Source: Pseudoclavibacter sp. 13-3
Lineage (GTDB): Bacteria > Actinomycetota > Actinomycetes > Actinomycetales > Microbacteriaceae
Direction of reading: 5' to 3'
DNA length: 64,000 bases
Assembly: GCF_021168475.1 (NCBI RefSeq)
Contig: NZ_JAJOZT010000005.1
Location: 1-64,000, forward strand
How positions within the stretch are numbered: position 1 is the stretch's first letter; every line of letters begins with the position of its first letter. Positions 44,117 to 53,297 of the stretch are shown here, in pieces. The notes under the pieces were generated by a model that did not search any database, was not told the origin of the DNA, and was given only the letters and a program-made list of their open reading frames with translations. A program made the position numbers and the translations under genes.

Positions 44117-45448
44117 ATGCGCAACGCGAACGTGTCGCCGATCACCACGGCGACGTCAACTGCCCTGCTCACCGACCGGTATGAGCTCACCATGCTCGAC
44201 GCCGCCCTGCACGACGGCACTGCAGACATCCCCAGTCTCTTCGAGCTGTTCGCCCGCCGACTGCCCGCAGGGCGCCGGTACGGCGTGGTCGCGGGCACCG
44301 GCCGACTGCTCGAGGCGGTGCGCGACTTCCGCTTCACCGACGAGCAGCTGCGCTTTCTGCGCGACCACAAGGTCGTGCGCCCCGAGACCATCGACTGGCT
44401 GGCCGACTACCGTTTCGACGGCAACGCCTTCGGCTACCGCGAGGGTGAGCTCTATTTCAGCCACTCTCCCCTGCTGACCTTCGAGACCGACTTCGCCCAC
44501 GGCGTCGTGCTTGAGACGCTGGCCCTGAGCGTCTACAACTACGACTCCGCCATCGCCGGCGCCGCCAGTCGCATGTTCACCGCTGCACACGGACGCCCCC
44601 TCGCCGAGATGGGTTCGCGGCGCATGAACGAGGTCGCAGCCGTCGCCGGCACGCGAGCCGCCTTCATCGCCGGCTTCGCCGCCAGCTCGAACCTCGAGGC
44701 GGGCCGGCGTTGGGGCATCCCCACGATGGGCACCGCCGCCCACGCGTGGACCCTGCTGCACGACAGTGAAGAGGATGCGTTCCGTGCGCAGATCGAGGCG
44801 ATGGGCGTCGGCACCACTCTGCTCGTCGACACCTATGACATCACGCGGGGGGTCGAAGCCGCCGTGCGAGTCGCCGGGCCGAAGCTCGGCGGCGTGCGCA
44901 TCGACTCCGGCGACCTCGCCAGCACCGTGGCCGCCGTTCGCAAGCAGCTCGACGACCTCGGCGCCACTGAGACGAAGATCACGGTCACCAACGATCTGGA
45001 CGAATACGCGCTGGCCGCACTGCAGTCGTGCCCGGTCGACAGCTATGGCGTGGGCACGTCGGTGCTCACCGGCTCCGGGCACCCGACGGCGGGCATGGTC
45101 TACAAGCTGACCAGCCGACAGAACGCCGACGGCTCCTGGACTCCGGTGCAGAAGACCAGCGCGGGCAAGGCGCACCAAGGCGGGCGCAAGGATGCCGCGC
45201 GTCGGCTGAACGCTCAGGGACGTGCCACGGCCGAGATCATCGCGGTCGAGAAGACGGCCGCCCGAGACGCGAACGACCGCTCGCTGCTGGTGCCCCTGAT
45301 CACCAAGGGCGAGGCCAATCCGTCGTACCTCGGGGTGAACGGCACGCGCGCCGCACGCGAACACCACCAAGAGGTGCTGCAGGAGCTGCCGGCCAACGGC
45401 CGTCGTCTCTCGAAGGGCGACCCGGCCATCCCCAGTCTCTTCGAGTGA
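44117..45448 (+). CDS. pncB: Nicotinate phosphoribosyltransferase
   Basis: 443 residues. PncB makes nicotinate mononucleotide from nicotinate and PRPP (NAD salvage, ATP-stimulated). Features include LLTDRYELTM, the phosphorylated His in MGTAAHAW, VRIDSGDLAS, VTNDLDEYAL and GTSVLTGSGHPTAGMVYKL. TAGAGT lies 6 bases before the ATG and no Shine-Dalgarno is present, so it is probably leaderless. The NAD precursor transporter pnuC is also in this window. Confidence 0.95.
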   Translation: MRNANVSPITTATSTALLTDRYELTMLDAALHDGTADIPSLFELFARRLPAGRRYGVVAGTGRLLEAVRDFRFTDEQLRFLRDHKVVRPETIDWLADYRFDGNAFGYREGELYFSHSPLLTFETDFAHGVVLETLALSVYNYDSAIAGAASRMFTAAHGRPLAEMGSRRMNEVAAVAGTRAAFIAGFAASSNLEAGRRWGIPTMGTAAHAWTLLHDSEEDAFRAQIEAMGVGTTLLVDTYDITRGVEAAVRVAGPKLGGVRIDSGDLASTVAAVRKQLDDLGATETKITVTNDLDEYALAALQSCPVDSYGVGTSVLTGSGHPTAGMVYKLTSRQNADGSWTPVQKTSAGKAHQGGRKDAARRLNAQGRATAEIIAVEKTAARDANDRSLLVPLITKGEANPSYLGVNGTRAAREHHQEVLQELPANGRRLSKGDPAIPSLFE

Positions 45449-45480
45449 CCGCTGACGCAGCACACGTCAGACGGTCACTC
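45443..45480. terminator. Inverted repeat containing both stop codons
   Basis: GAGTGACCGCTGACG (from 45443) pairs with CGTCAGACGGTCACTC (to 45480) apart from one bulged base. The left arm contains the pncB stop and the right arm the DUF3039 stop, so the two convergent 3' ends fold onto each other. It could act as a bidirectional terminator. Confidence 0.6.
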
Positions 45481-45768
45481 GTCGCGCATGCGCTCGTAGA
45501 TCTCTTTGCACTCCGGGCAGACCGGGAACTTGCTCGGGTCTCGCCCAGGCGTCCAGATCTTGCCGCACAGCGCGCGCACCGGAGTGCCGTTGACGGCGGA
45601 CTCCATGATCTTCTCTTTCTGCACGTAGTGCGCGAAGCGATCATGGTCGCCGTCTTCTTCGAGCTCCTGCATCTCGCGCTCGAGCACGGCGACGCTGCCT
45701 GAGTCGAACTCCCGCTCGAGTTCACGCAGCGGATCGTCGTCTCCAGAGTGATCCGTGATCGACGTCAT
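45475..45768 (-). CDS. DUF3039 protein
   Basis: 97 residues from ATG 45768 with GGAAGGGA upstream. The C-terminal part matches the actinobacterial DUF3039 family: HYVQKEKIMESAVNGTPVRALCGKIWTPGRDPSKFPVCPECKEIYERM. Three conserved Cys (C-x(n)-CPEC) suggest zinc binding. The N-terminal half is acidic. Function unknown. It is convergent with pncB. Confidence 0.9.
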   Translation of the reverse strand: MTSITDHSGDDDPLRELEREFDSGSVAVLEREMQELEEDGDHDRFAHYVQKEKIMESAVNGTPVRALCGKIWTPGRDPSKFPVCPECKEIYERMRDE

Positions 45769-45814
45769 GATCGGTCCCTTCCGTCTGAGCCGGGCTCGTC
45801 TCGGCCCGACTCCG

Positions 45815-47518
45815 TCATTGAGCCGAGGTCTCAAGCGTGATCTCGGTGCTCTGCGTCTGGCCGCTGCGCACGTACTCAACCGTGATCTTAGTGCCGGGAC
45901 CGTTCTGACGCACAGTGCCGATCAGGTGCGACGAGCTGGTGATGCGCACGTCGTCGACCTTGGTGATGATGTCGCCAGCGCGCAGGCCCGCCTGATCGGC
46001 TGGGCCACCGCTGGTGACGTCTTTGACCAATGCACCCGTCGCACCGTCTTGGGCCGTGGCGCTGCTGACCGTGGCCCCCAGCTGACCGTGCTCGGCCTTG
46101 CCGGTCGACATGAGTTCACTGGTCACACGTTTGACGACGTTGGCCGGAATGGCGAATCCCAGTCCGATGCTGCCCGATGAACTCGATTGACCGGACGAAC
46201 TCGTCGCGGTGGCGATGGCGACGTTGAGCCCGATCAGCTCGCCGGCGTCGTTCACCAGCGGGCCGCCCGAGTTTCCGGGGTTGATCGCAGCGTCCGTCTG
46301 AATCACAGACAGGTAGATGGAGTTGTCCGCAGTCGACGAGCTGCCGCTTTGGGAGCGCGGCTGTTGCTGGCTGCTGCCGCCGCCCGAGCCGAAGTTGTTC
46401 CAGAAGTCGAAGCCATTGCCCTGATCAGTGCTGCCGTCCTCGCTGTCGTTTCCGTCCTGCGCGGCCGACGAGCTGAGCGAGATTGCTCGGTTCAGGGCCG
46501 AGACGATGCCGCTGGTGACGGTGTTCTGCAGGCCCTGGGGCGCACCGATGGCCACCGCCGTGTCGCCGACGTTGAGCTTGGCCGAGTCGGCGATGGTGAT
46601 CGGGGTGAGCGCCGGCGGGTTCTTGATCTGGATCACGGCGAGGTCGGTGGTCGGGTCGAGCCCGACCACCGACGCCTCGTAGATGCTGCCGTCGCTCAGG
46701 GTGACGCTGAGCTGAGCCTTCGACGTCGCACCGTCGAGGGTGACCACGTGAGTGTTCGTCACGATGTGGCCCGCGTCGTCGAGCACGACACCCGAGCCGG
46801 TGCCAGACTCGCTGCCGCTGGTCGCCGAGATCGTGACCACCGAGGGGCTCGCCTTCGCGGCGGCTGCAGTGATCTGCGTCACGCTCTGCGGATTGTTGAT
46901 CGTGACATTCGAGCTGCCCGAGCTGGTGCTGACGGAGGAGACGCCGTGCCCCGAGACCTGCCAGCCGATGGCGGCGCCGGCTCCGCCGCCGACCAGCGCT
47001 GAGACGAGCGCCGCGATGCCGACCACTTTCGCGATCGACCCGCCGCCACGCTTGGCCGATCCGGATCGATCACCGGTGCCGTCGGCAGAGCCGCCGCCGA
47101 ATCCGGCATCTCCGAATGCCGCGTAGCCGGCGGGCCCCGAGCCGTCCGCGCCGTCGAATCCGACGCCAGGCGTTCCCGGAACGCCCGCCGACGCGCCCAG
47201 ATCGCCAAGGGGTGGAGTCGCATATGCCTCGGTCGGAACCTGCTGCGTCTGCTGCGGGGCGACGCGAGAGGCCTCTGAGCCCGGCTGCATCTGCGCGTCA
47301 TGGGAGTCTGCGCGCGCCCCGAAGACGGGTGCCGAGGCCGGCGGCGCAGCGTAGACCGGGGGCAGCGGCGTGGTCGGCTGCTCGGAGAACGGCTGGCGAG
47401 GGGGAACCGGCTGTGCCGCCGCGGTGTCGTGGTGCGCTGGCTCGGCCTGCTGCGGCCGAATGCTCGGCGACGTCTGCTCGGCGGCCTCGCGCTGGCCGTC
47501 CTGCTCTTCCGGAGTCAT
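45815..47518 (-). CDS. HtrA/DegP-like membrane serine protease with PDZ domain
   Basis: 567 residues from ATG 47518 with AGAGGAACG upstream. A disordered, Pro/Gln-rich cytoplasmic region (1-150) is followed by one membrane helix (about 162-187, VVGIAALVSALVGGGAGAAIGW). The trypsin-like domain has His in TNTHVVTLDG (about 254), Asp in TTDLAVIQIK (about 293) and Ser in NPGNSGGPLV (about 416). The C-terminal PDZ domain (about 470-560) has GPADQAGLRAGDIITKVDD. It performs envelope protein quality control, like mycobacterial PepD/HtrA. Confidence 0.94.
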   Translation of the reverse strand: MTPEEQDGQREAAEQTSPSIRPQQAEPAHHDTAAAQPVPPRQPFSEQPTTPLPPVYAAPPASAPVFGARADSHDAQMQPGSEASRVAPQQTQQVPTEAYATPPLGDLGASAGVPGTPGVGFDGADGSGPAGYAAFGDAGFGGGSADGTGDRSGSAKRGGGSIAKVVGIAALVSALVGGGAGAAIGWQVSGHGVSSVSTSSGSSNVTINNPQSVTQITAAAAKASPSVVTISATSGSESGTGSGVVLDDAGHIVTNTHVVTLDGATSKAQLSVTLSDGSIYEASVVGLDPTTDLAVIQIKNPPALTPITIADSAKLNVGDTAVAIGAPQGLQNTVTSGIVSALNRAISLSSSAAQDGNDSEDGSTDQGNGFDFWNNFGSGGGSSQQQPRSQSGSSSTADNSIYLSVIQTDAAINPGNSGGPLVNDAGELIGLNVAIATATSSSGQSSSSGSIGLGFAIPANVVKRVTSELMSTGKAEHGQLGATVSSATAQDGATGALVKDVTSGGPADQAGLRAGDIITKVDDVRITSSSHLIGTVRQNGPGTKITVEYVRSGQTQSTEITLETSAQ

Positions 47519-47623
47519 AAGAATCGTTCCTCTCGTACGTATCCACCGTGCACCTGCATGTTATGAAGCACCTGTGGCAAAGCTGAGCAGAATCTCATTC
47601 CGACCGAGTCTAGAGTTATGGCC

Positions 47624-48853
47624 ATGACTTCACATGAGGATCTCGCCCCGCACGATGAGCGTTCACAGCCATGGCGACACGTTGCGGCCGCAGTCGGTCT
47701 GCTGAACGCCTCTGGCCAGCCCACCCCCACAATCTTCGCAGAGATGACCAACCTGGCGGTAGAGACCGGCTCCGTCAACCTCGGCCAGGGGTTCCCCGAC
47801 GCCTCCGGGCCGCAGATCGTGCTCGACGTGGCTCGGCAGGCGATCGCCGACGGCGTCAACCAGTACCCGCCGGGCCAAGGCCTCGCCGAACTTCGCCTCG
47901 CCGTCGCCGAGCACCAGCGACGCTTCTACGGTCTTGACATCGACCCAGACAGCGAGGTGCTGATCACCACTGGTGCCACCGAGGCGCTCGCGGCGACCCT
48001 GCTCGCGCTGACCGGGCCGGGTGACGAGGTCATCACCCTCGACCCCTGCTACGACGCGTATACCGCCCTCATCGCCTTGTCCGGTGCACGCCAGGTGCGC
48101 GTGCCGCTGACCCCGCCGACCTTCGACCTCGACCTCGACCGGCTCGAGCAGGCCTTCTCGGATCGCACACGCATCGTGCTGCTGAACAACCCGCACAACC
48201 CGACCGGCACCGTGATCGGCCGCGCGGGGCTGACCCGCATCGTCGAGCTGGCCAAGCGCTTCGACGCCCTGATCGTGACCGACGAGGTCTACGAGCACCT
48301 CGTCTTCGACGACGCCGAGCACACCAGCATCGGGCAGGTGCCAGGTGCCGCCGAGCGTTCGATCACGATCTCCTCCGCAGGAAAGACGTTCTCGGTGACC
48401 GGGTGGAAGATCGGCTGGCTGACCGCACCTGCGCATCTGCGCCAAGCGGTGCAGGCGGTGAAGCAGTTTCTGACGTTCACCACCGGCGCGCCGTTCCAGC
48501 CGGCCGTCGCGGCCGGTCTGCGACTGCCGACCGGCGACTACGAGCAGATACGGCTTGGGCTGCAGCACGGCAGAGACATCCTGCATGACGGGCTCGTCAC
48601 GGCCGGGTTCGAGAGCAGTCCCGCCGCCGCCTCGTACTTCTGCGTCGCCGACGGGCGCCCGCTGGGATTCGAAGATGCGACAGAGCTGGCTCGCCTGCTG
48701 CCCGAGCGCTGCGGAGTCGTCGCGATTCCGCTCACCGCCTTCGCCGCACCCGAGCACGCCGAGCTGTACCGCCCGTATCTGCGGTTCGCGTTCAGCAAGC
48801 AGGATGCCGTGCTGCAGGATGCCGCTGAGCGGCTACAGCGACTGCGTGGCTGA
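47624..48853 (+). CDS. PLP aminotransferase (methionine/kynurenine aminotransferase type)
   Basis: About 409 residues. It is a class I fold-type aminotransferase related to YbdL and kynurenine/glutamine transaminase K: VNLGQGFPDASGP, GVNQYPPGQGLAELRLAV, LLNNPHNPTGTV, VTDEVYEHLVFDD, and SAGKTFSVTGWKIGW with the PLP lysine. TAGAGT (47611) is 7 bases before ATG 47624, suggesting a leaderless mRNA; ATG 47618 is the alternative start. Its 3' end overlaps the convergent nitrilase-family gene by 21 bases. Confidence 0.92.
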   Translation: MTSHEDLAPHDERSQPWRHVAAAVGLLNASGQPTPTIFAEMTNLAVETGSVNLGQGFPDASGPQIVLDVARQAIADGVNQYPPGQGLAELRLAVAEHQRRFYGLDIDPDSEVLITTGATEALAATLLALTGPGDEVITLDPCYDAYTALIALSGARQVRVPLTPPTFDLDLDRLEQAFSDRTRIVLLNNPHNPTGTVIGRAGLTRIVELAKRFDALIVTDEVYEHLVFDDAEHTSIGQVPGAAERSITISSAGKTFSVTGWKIGWLTAPAHLRQAVQAVKQFLTFTTGAPFQPAVAAGLRLPTGDYEQIRLGLQHGRDILHDGLVTAGFESSPAAASYFCVADGRPLGFEDATELARLLPERCGVVAIPLTAFAAPEHAELYRPYLRFAFSKQDAVLQDAAERLQRLRG

Positions 48854-49696
48854 TCCCTCGTCGGGAACGATGACGTCGAGGCGGCGCATCTGCAGCGCGG
48901 GGTTGTTCGCCCGCACCTGTGCGATGCGCTCCAAGCTGATCTCAGTGCTGAGGAACGCGCTCTCTGCGCCGGTGGCCGAGAGCACGACCCCCATGGGGTC
49001 GACGATCAGAGATCGGCCGATGCCATGTGGAATCGACTGACCTGCGGCCAGCACATAGACGGTGTTCTCGATGGCGCGGGCCTGCACCAGCGTGTTCCAG
49101 TGGTGCTCTTTCAGCGGACCGCCCACCCACTGGGAGGGAATCGCCACGAGTTCGACCCCCGCATCCACGATACGACGGGTGAGTTCTGGAAACCGCAGGT
49201 CGTAACAGGTCTGCAGCCCCACCGAGACGCCGTCGACTTCGAACGCCGGAGCCGGACCCTCGAGTGAGCCGCGCACGACCCAGTCCGACTCTCGGTGCCC
49301 GAAGGCGTCGAAGAGATGCACTTTGCTGTACGTGCACTCGATCTCTCCGTCGGGCCCGACCGCTACGACGGTGTTCGAGAACTTGTCGTCGATCTCGCTC
49401 TCGGCGACGAGCCCCGCCACGATGTGCATCTGGTGCTCGTGCGCGAGACGGCCCAGCGCAGTGACGAATGGGCCGCCCAACGGCTCTGCATTCGCGACGT
49501 AGTCTGCGCCCAGACGCCCGTTGAAGTATGACGAATACTCGGGAAAGACGATGAGCGAGGCGTCACGATCGGCGGCTTCCTGCACGTACATCGTGATCTG
49601 CCGCAGGTTCTCCTGCTTGTCGGCCGTGGGCCCGAACTGCCCGGCGGCGACGGTGACGGTGTTGTTCAGCCAGAGCGATTCCTCCGGAGTTGGCAC
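48833..49696 (-). CDS. Carbon-nitrogen hydrolase (Nit/omega-amidase type)
   Basis: 287 residues from GTG 49696 with GGAAGG upstream. The nitrilase catalytic triad is visible: Glu in VFPEYSSYF, Lys in CTYSKVHLFDAFG and Cys in LQTCYDLRFPEL. Length and motifs fit Nit1/Nit2 amidases. Nit2 hydrolyses alpha-ketoglutaramate and Nit1 deaminated glutathione, both by-products of glutamine transaminases. The facing gene is a transaminase of that type. Confidence 0.92.
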   Translation of the reverse strand: MPTPEESLWLNNTVTVAAGQFGPTADKQENLRQITMYVQEAADRDASLIVFPEYSSYFNGRLGADYVANAEPLGGPFVTALGRLAHEHQMHIVAGLVAESEIDDKFSNTVVAVGPDGEIECTYSKVHLFDAFGHRESDWVVRGSLEGPAPAFEVDGVSVGLQTCYDLRFPELTRRIVDAGVELVAIPSQWVGGPLKEHHWNTLVQARAIENTVYVLAAGQSIPHGIGRSLIVDPMGVVLSATGAESAFLSTEISLERIAQVRANNPALQMRRLDVIVPDEGSATQSL

Positions 49697-49812
49697 AGCG
49701 GTCCTTCCCCACGCCTGCTGCAGGCGCGCACTGGGTCAGTCTATCGGTCGGCTCGACGAGTGCGCGCAGACCGATGACCAGGTATGAGACCTTCGCAGAT
49801 TGCAGCGTCTGT

Positions 49813-51243
49813 TCATCCGGCGGCGACAGGCCGCGAGGCGAGACCGGCGAGGAAGAGCGCCTCGGCGATCGAGACGCCTTCGATCTCGCTGGGGGCGACG
49901 CTCTCGTTCGGCGCGTGAATCGCGGCGGCCGGGTCTTCGACGCCGAAGAGCGCGATCTCGGCATCCGGAAAACGTTCGCTGAGCTCATTCGTCAGGGGGA
50001 TCGCACCGCCGCTGCCCGCGAAGACCACCGCTCGGCCGAAGGCTCGGCTCAGGGCGGCCCCGAGCATGCCGTAGGCGGGCGTCGTCGTGTCGGCGGCGAA
50101 GCCCTCACCGGTACCGCCCGAAGTCACGTTCACCTGCGCACCCCACGGCGCGACCTTGCAGAGGTGCGCGACCAGGGCATCCTGCGCCGCCGAGGCGGAC
50201 ATGCCCGCCGGCACCCGCAGATTCAGACGGGCAGCCGCATGCCCCTGCACTGCAGCTGTGGAGCCGACGACCGAGGGCGCGTCGATGCCGAGCACCGTCA
50301 CCGTCGGGCGGGCCCACAGCTGGTCGGCGACGCTGCCAGAGCCGATCACCTGGACGTCAGGATCGAGCCCGGCATCGGCGCGAAACTGCGATTCGGGATA
50401 CTCGACGCCGTTCCAGTGCTGCGTCGCATCGATGCCCTCGACGGTGAGGTCGCCGCGCTCGTCGCGCAGCGAGTCGAGCATGTGGATCAGCGCCTGCAGT
50501 GCATCCGGCGCGGCGCCGCCGAACTGACCGGAGTGCAGCGCGACCGGGAACGTGTCGACGGTCAGCGTCAGGTCGGCGACTCCGCGCAGCGACACCGTCA
50601 GCGTCGGTTCGCCGGTGGCTGCGTTGCCCGAATCGAGGATGATCATCACGTCGGCGGCGAAGTCTTCGGGGTGCTCGCGCAGATAGGCGGCCAACCCGCC
50701 GCCGCCCTGTTCCTCAGACCCTTCGAAGATCACTCGCACGCCGATCGGCAGCCCGTCGAATTGGTCGCGCAGCGCACGCAACACGGCCAGGTGAGCGACC
50801 AGGTTGCCTTTGCAGTCGGCCGCGCCACGACCGTAGAGGCGGCCGTCGTCGCGTTCGGTGAGCACGAACGGCGGGGTGTGCCAGAGCGCTTCGTCCAGCG
50901 GCGGCTGCACGTCGTAGTGCCCGTAGAGCAGCACGGTCGGCGCACCGGCAGGAGCGGCAGCATGCCCGACGATGGTCTGGCTGCCGTCGACGGTGTCGAC
51001 TGTGTGCGCGTCGTCGATGCCCGCCGCGTGCAGGTGAGCGAGCAGCCACTGCGCCGCGTCGCGCGAGTGCTGCCAGTCGAACTGCGCGGGGTCGGCGACC
51101 GAGGGAAAGGCCACCAGCTCGGCGAGCTCGCTGAGAGCCCTGGGCTGCTGGGCTCGAACGGCACCGATCAGCGCGTCGATCGTCGTCCGCGGCAGGCCGA
51201 GGGCTGCCTCCAAGTCGATGGGCTCATGATTCTGCTCTGACAC
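49813..51243 (-). CDS. M20-family dipeptidase
   Basis: 476 residues from GTG 51243 with GGAGAG upstream. Zinc ligands and catalytic residues are present: YGHYDVQPP (His, Asp), [10 protein letters not shown] (bridging Asp), [11 protein letters not shown] (catalytic and ligand Glu), ILDSGN and the C-terminal AIHAPNES (His). The dimerisation domain lies about 190-360. It resembles cytosolic dipeptidases such as CNDP2-like actinobacterial proteins. The frame is open to 52332, but that part is antisense shadow over gluQ. Confidence 0.94.
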   Translation of the reverse strand: MSEQNHEPIDLEAALGLPRTTIDALIGAVRAQQPRALSELAELVAFPSVADPAQFDWQHSRDAAQWLLAHLHAAGIDDAHTVDTVDGSQTIVGHAAAPAGAPTVLLYGHYDVQPPLDEALWHTPPFVLTERDDGRLYGRGAADCKGNLVAHLAVLRALRDQFDGLPIGVRVIFEGSEEQGGGGLAAYLREHPEDFAADVMIILDSGNAATGEPTLTVSLRGVADLTLTVDTFPVALHSGQFGGAAPDALQALIHMLDSLRDERGDLTVEGIDATQHWNGVEYPESQFRADAGLDPDVQVIGSGSVADQLWARPTVTVLGIDAPSVVGSTAAVQGHAAARLNLRVPAGMSASAAQDALVAHLCKVAPWGAQVNVTSGGTGEGFAADTTTPAYGMLGAALSRAFGRAVVFAGSGGAIPLTNELSERFPDAEIALFGVEDPAAAIHAPNESVAPSEIEGVSIAEALFLAGLASRPVAAG

Positions 51244-51298
51244 GTGCTCTCCTGTTCGCCGACGGATGCGGTGGTCGCGCCTCCATCTTGCCACGCGG

Positions 51299-52252
51299 TC
51301 ACTGCGCGGCGAGGGTGGCGAACGTCCAGGGCTCCAGCGGCAGTGCCGTCGGGTCGAAGGTCTCGAGCATGCGTCGCAGCAGGCCCACAGGAGGCTCGGG
51401 CGCATGCTCAGGGCTGTCTGCGGCGTCGTCGACATCGACGGCCGACCCGAGCGAGCGTGCGATCCAGCCGAGCACCGCGGTCGTCGGGTGACCGGCGGCC
51501 TCCAGCTGGCGAAGAGTGACGGCTCCGTCACGCTTGGCCAGTCGGTGTCCGGCTGCACCAACCACCAGCGGCACATGCGCGTATTCGGGCGGCCTCCACC
51601 CCAGCATCCTCGCGAGCACCGCCTGCCTCGGGGCAGACGCCAACAGGTCGTCGCCACGCACCACTTGGTCGACACCAGACCAGGCATCGTCGACGACCAC
51701 AGCGAAGTTGTAGGCATAGGCGCCATCGGCTCGGCGCAGGACGAGATCGTCGACCGCGCCGGTGAAGTGGCCATGCAGCAGATCGTGCACGGTCTCGGCG
51801 GCTGTGCCGGTGCGCAGTCGCAGTGCCGGCGGCCGTTCTCGGCGGCGACGCGCGCGTTCTGCGTCGCTGAGATGGCGGCAGGTTCCCGGATACTGCCCGG
51901 GGATGCCATGCGGTGCCCGCACCGCTTCGGCGATCTCACGGCGGGTGCAGAAGCATTCGTAGACCAGGCCGCGCCGCTGCAGGTCGGCGAGCGCGTCGTC
52001 GAACCGGTCGAGGTGCTCGGACTGCACCGAGATCGGCCCGTCCCAGTCGAGACCGAGACTGCGGAGGTCGTCGATCTGCGACTGAGGATCACGCGCGCGC
52101 TGACGGTCGAGGTCTTCGACCCGCAGCACGAAGCGGCGAGCGGTCGAGCGGGCGAAGAGCCAGGCGAGCACGGCGGTGCGCAGGTTGCCGATGTGCAGAT
52201 CGCCACTGGGGCTGGGCGCATAGCGGCCGCAGCCAGCGGAGTGAGCGAACAT
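51299..52252 (-). CDS. gluQ: Glutamyl-Q tRNA(Asp) synthetase
   Basis: 317 residues from ATG 52252. It is a shortened glutamyl-tRNA synthetase without an anticodon-binding domain, which attaches Glu to queuosine-34 of tRNA-Asp. Features are [19 protein letters not shown] (HIGH-type HIGN), the Cys zinc site ECFCTRREI with TCRH, and [12 protein letters not shown] in the KMSKS position. TACCGT sits 7 bases before the ATG, so it may be leaderless. It is divergent from pnuC. Confidence 0.92.
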   Translation of the reverse strand: MFAHSAGCGRYAPSPSGDLHIGNLRTAVLAWLFARSTARRFVLRVEDLDRQRARDPQSQIDDLRSLGLDWDGPISVQSEHLDRFDDALADLQRRGLVYECFCTRREIAEAVRAPHGIPGQYPGTCRHLSDAERARRRRERPPALRLRTGTAAETVHDLLHGHFTGAVDDLVLRRADGAYAYNFAVVVDDAWSGVDQVVRGDDLLASAPRQAVLARMLGWRPPEYAHVPLVVGAAGHRLAKRDGAVTLRQLEAAGHPTTAVLGWIARSLGSAVDVDDAADSPEHAPEPPVGLLRRMLETFDPTALPLEPWTFATLAAQ

Positions 52253-52331
52253 GGAACCCACGGTAACAGTCGGTCACCGGCGCGCGACCCGGTGTAGCAT
52301 GGCGCTCGGCATTCGGCTCGGAAAGGCGACA

Positions 52332-53117
52332 ATGTCTCTCATCGACAGCATCTCGTGGCTCTACAACGCGACGATTCCCCTGGGCGACCTCAAGCCCCTG
52401 GTGCTCCGCGAGGTCGTCGGCAACGTGTTCGGACTGGCCAGCGCCCTCGGCGGCATGCGTCGCAAGGTGTGGGCGTGGCCGGTGGGCATCATCGGCAACG
52501 CCCTGCTGTTCTCGGTGTTTCTGGGCGCGATCCTGTCGCATGGCGAGGCGGCGACTCTGCTGGGGCAGGCCGGCCGCCAGATCATGTTCATCGCCGTCTC
52601 AGTCTGGGGCTGGCGGCAGTGGCGCCAGAGCTCTCGCCAGCGCAGACAGGGCACCAGTGCCGCCGAGGCGGCCAGTCTGGTCGGGCAGGCGGTGCCGGCT
52701 GCTCAGCTGGGCGTCCGCGCCGCGGCTGATGCCGAGCCTGGGCACCGCACCGCAGTCGACCGCGAGTCCGGGGTCTCTCCGGTCTGGGCGACAGGCCGTC
52801 AACGCGCCGTCTTGGCGGGCGTGATGGTGTTGGGCACGATTGCGCTGACACCGCTGTTTCGACTGCTCGGGTCGTATGAGCCGGTGTGGGCCGATGCCTG
52901 GACGTTCGTCGGCTCGCTGCTGGCGACCTACGGGATGGCACGTCGCTGGGTCGAGTTCTGGCTGATCTGGGTGGCGGTCGACGTCGTGGGCGTGCCGCTG
53001 CTGCTGAGCGCCGGCTACTATGCGACCGCCGTGATGTACATCTTCTATGGTGTGTTCACGCTGACGGGCTTCTTCGTGTGGCGTCGAGTCGATCGACGCC
53101 ACCGCATGGTCGGCTGA
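52332..53117 (+). CDS. pnuC: Nicotinamide riboside/mononucleotide transporter PnuC
   Basis: 261 residues. The PnuC family facilitates uptake of nicotinamide riboside. Visible features are the N-terminal [39 protein letters not shown] and the C-terminal [20 protein letters not shown] with YFIFYGV-like [18 protein letters not shown] hydrophilic loop of about 45 residues after TM3 is longer than usual. With pncB it points to active NAD precursor salvage. Confidence 0.92.
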   Translation: MSLIDSISWLYNATIPLGDLKPLVLREVVGNVFGLASALGGMRRKVWAWPVGIIGNALLFSVFLGAILSHGEAATLLGQAGRQIMFIAVSVWGWRQWRQSSRQRRQGTSAAEAASLVGQAVPAAQLGVRAAADAEPGHRTAVDRESGVSPVWATGRQRAVLAGVMVLGTIALTPLFRLLGSYEPVWADAWTFVGSLLATYGMARRWVEFWLIWVAVDVVGVPLLLSAGYYATAVMYIFYGVFTLTGFFVWRRVDRRHRMVG

Positions 53118-53222
53118 CCGCCCCTTGCGGCCCGGCGTTGACCTGACGACCCGGGCCGGTGAGCACAGTCGTGGGCTCGCTGAGGCTTCGCCGCCTGCGC
53201 TCATCTGAAGTTCGCACAGCAC

Positions 53223-53274
53223 GCAGAAGGGTGCGGAGCCTCCGTCTGGACGGTCTGGCTCCGCACCCTTCTGC
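53223..53274. terminator. Strong bidirectional hairpin
   Basis: GCAGAAGGGTGCGGAGCC (53223-53240) pairs perfectly with GGCTCCGCACCCTTCTGC (53257-53274). It lies between convergent pnuC and the symporter gene. Confidence 0.9.
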
Positions 53275-53297
53275 TTCAGGCGATCACTCGAATGCGA

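Noticed and set aside
51244-52332. N-terminal extension of the M20 dipeptidase frame to 839 residues
   Set aside because: This part overlaps gluQ on the same strand in another frame, and a GTG with GGAGAG gives the normal M20 length.
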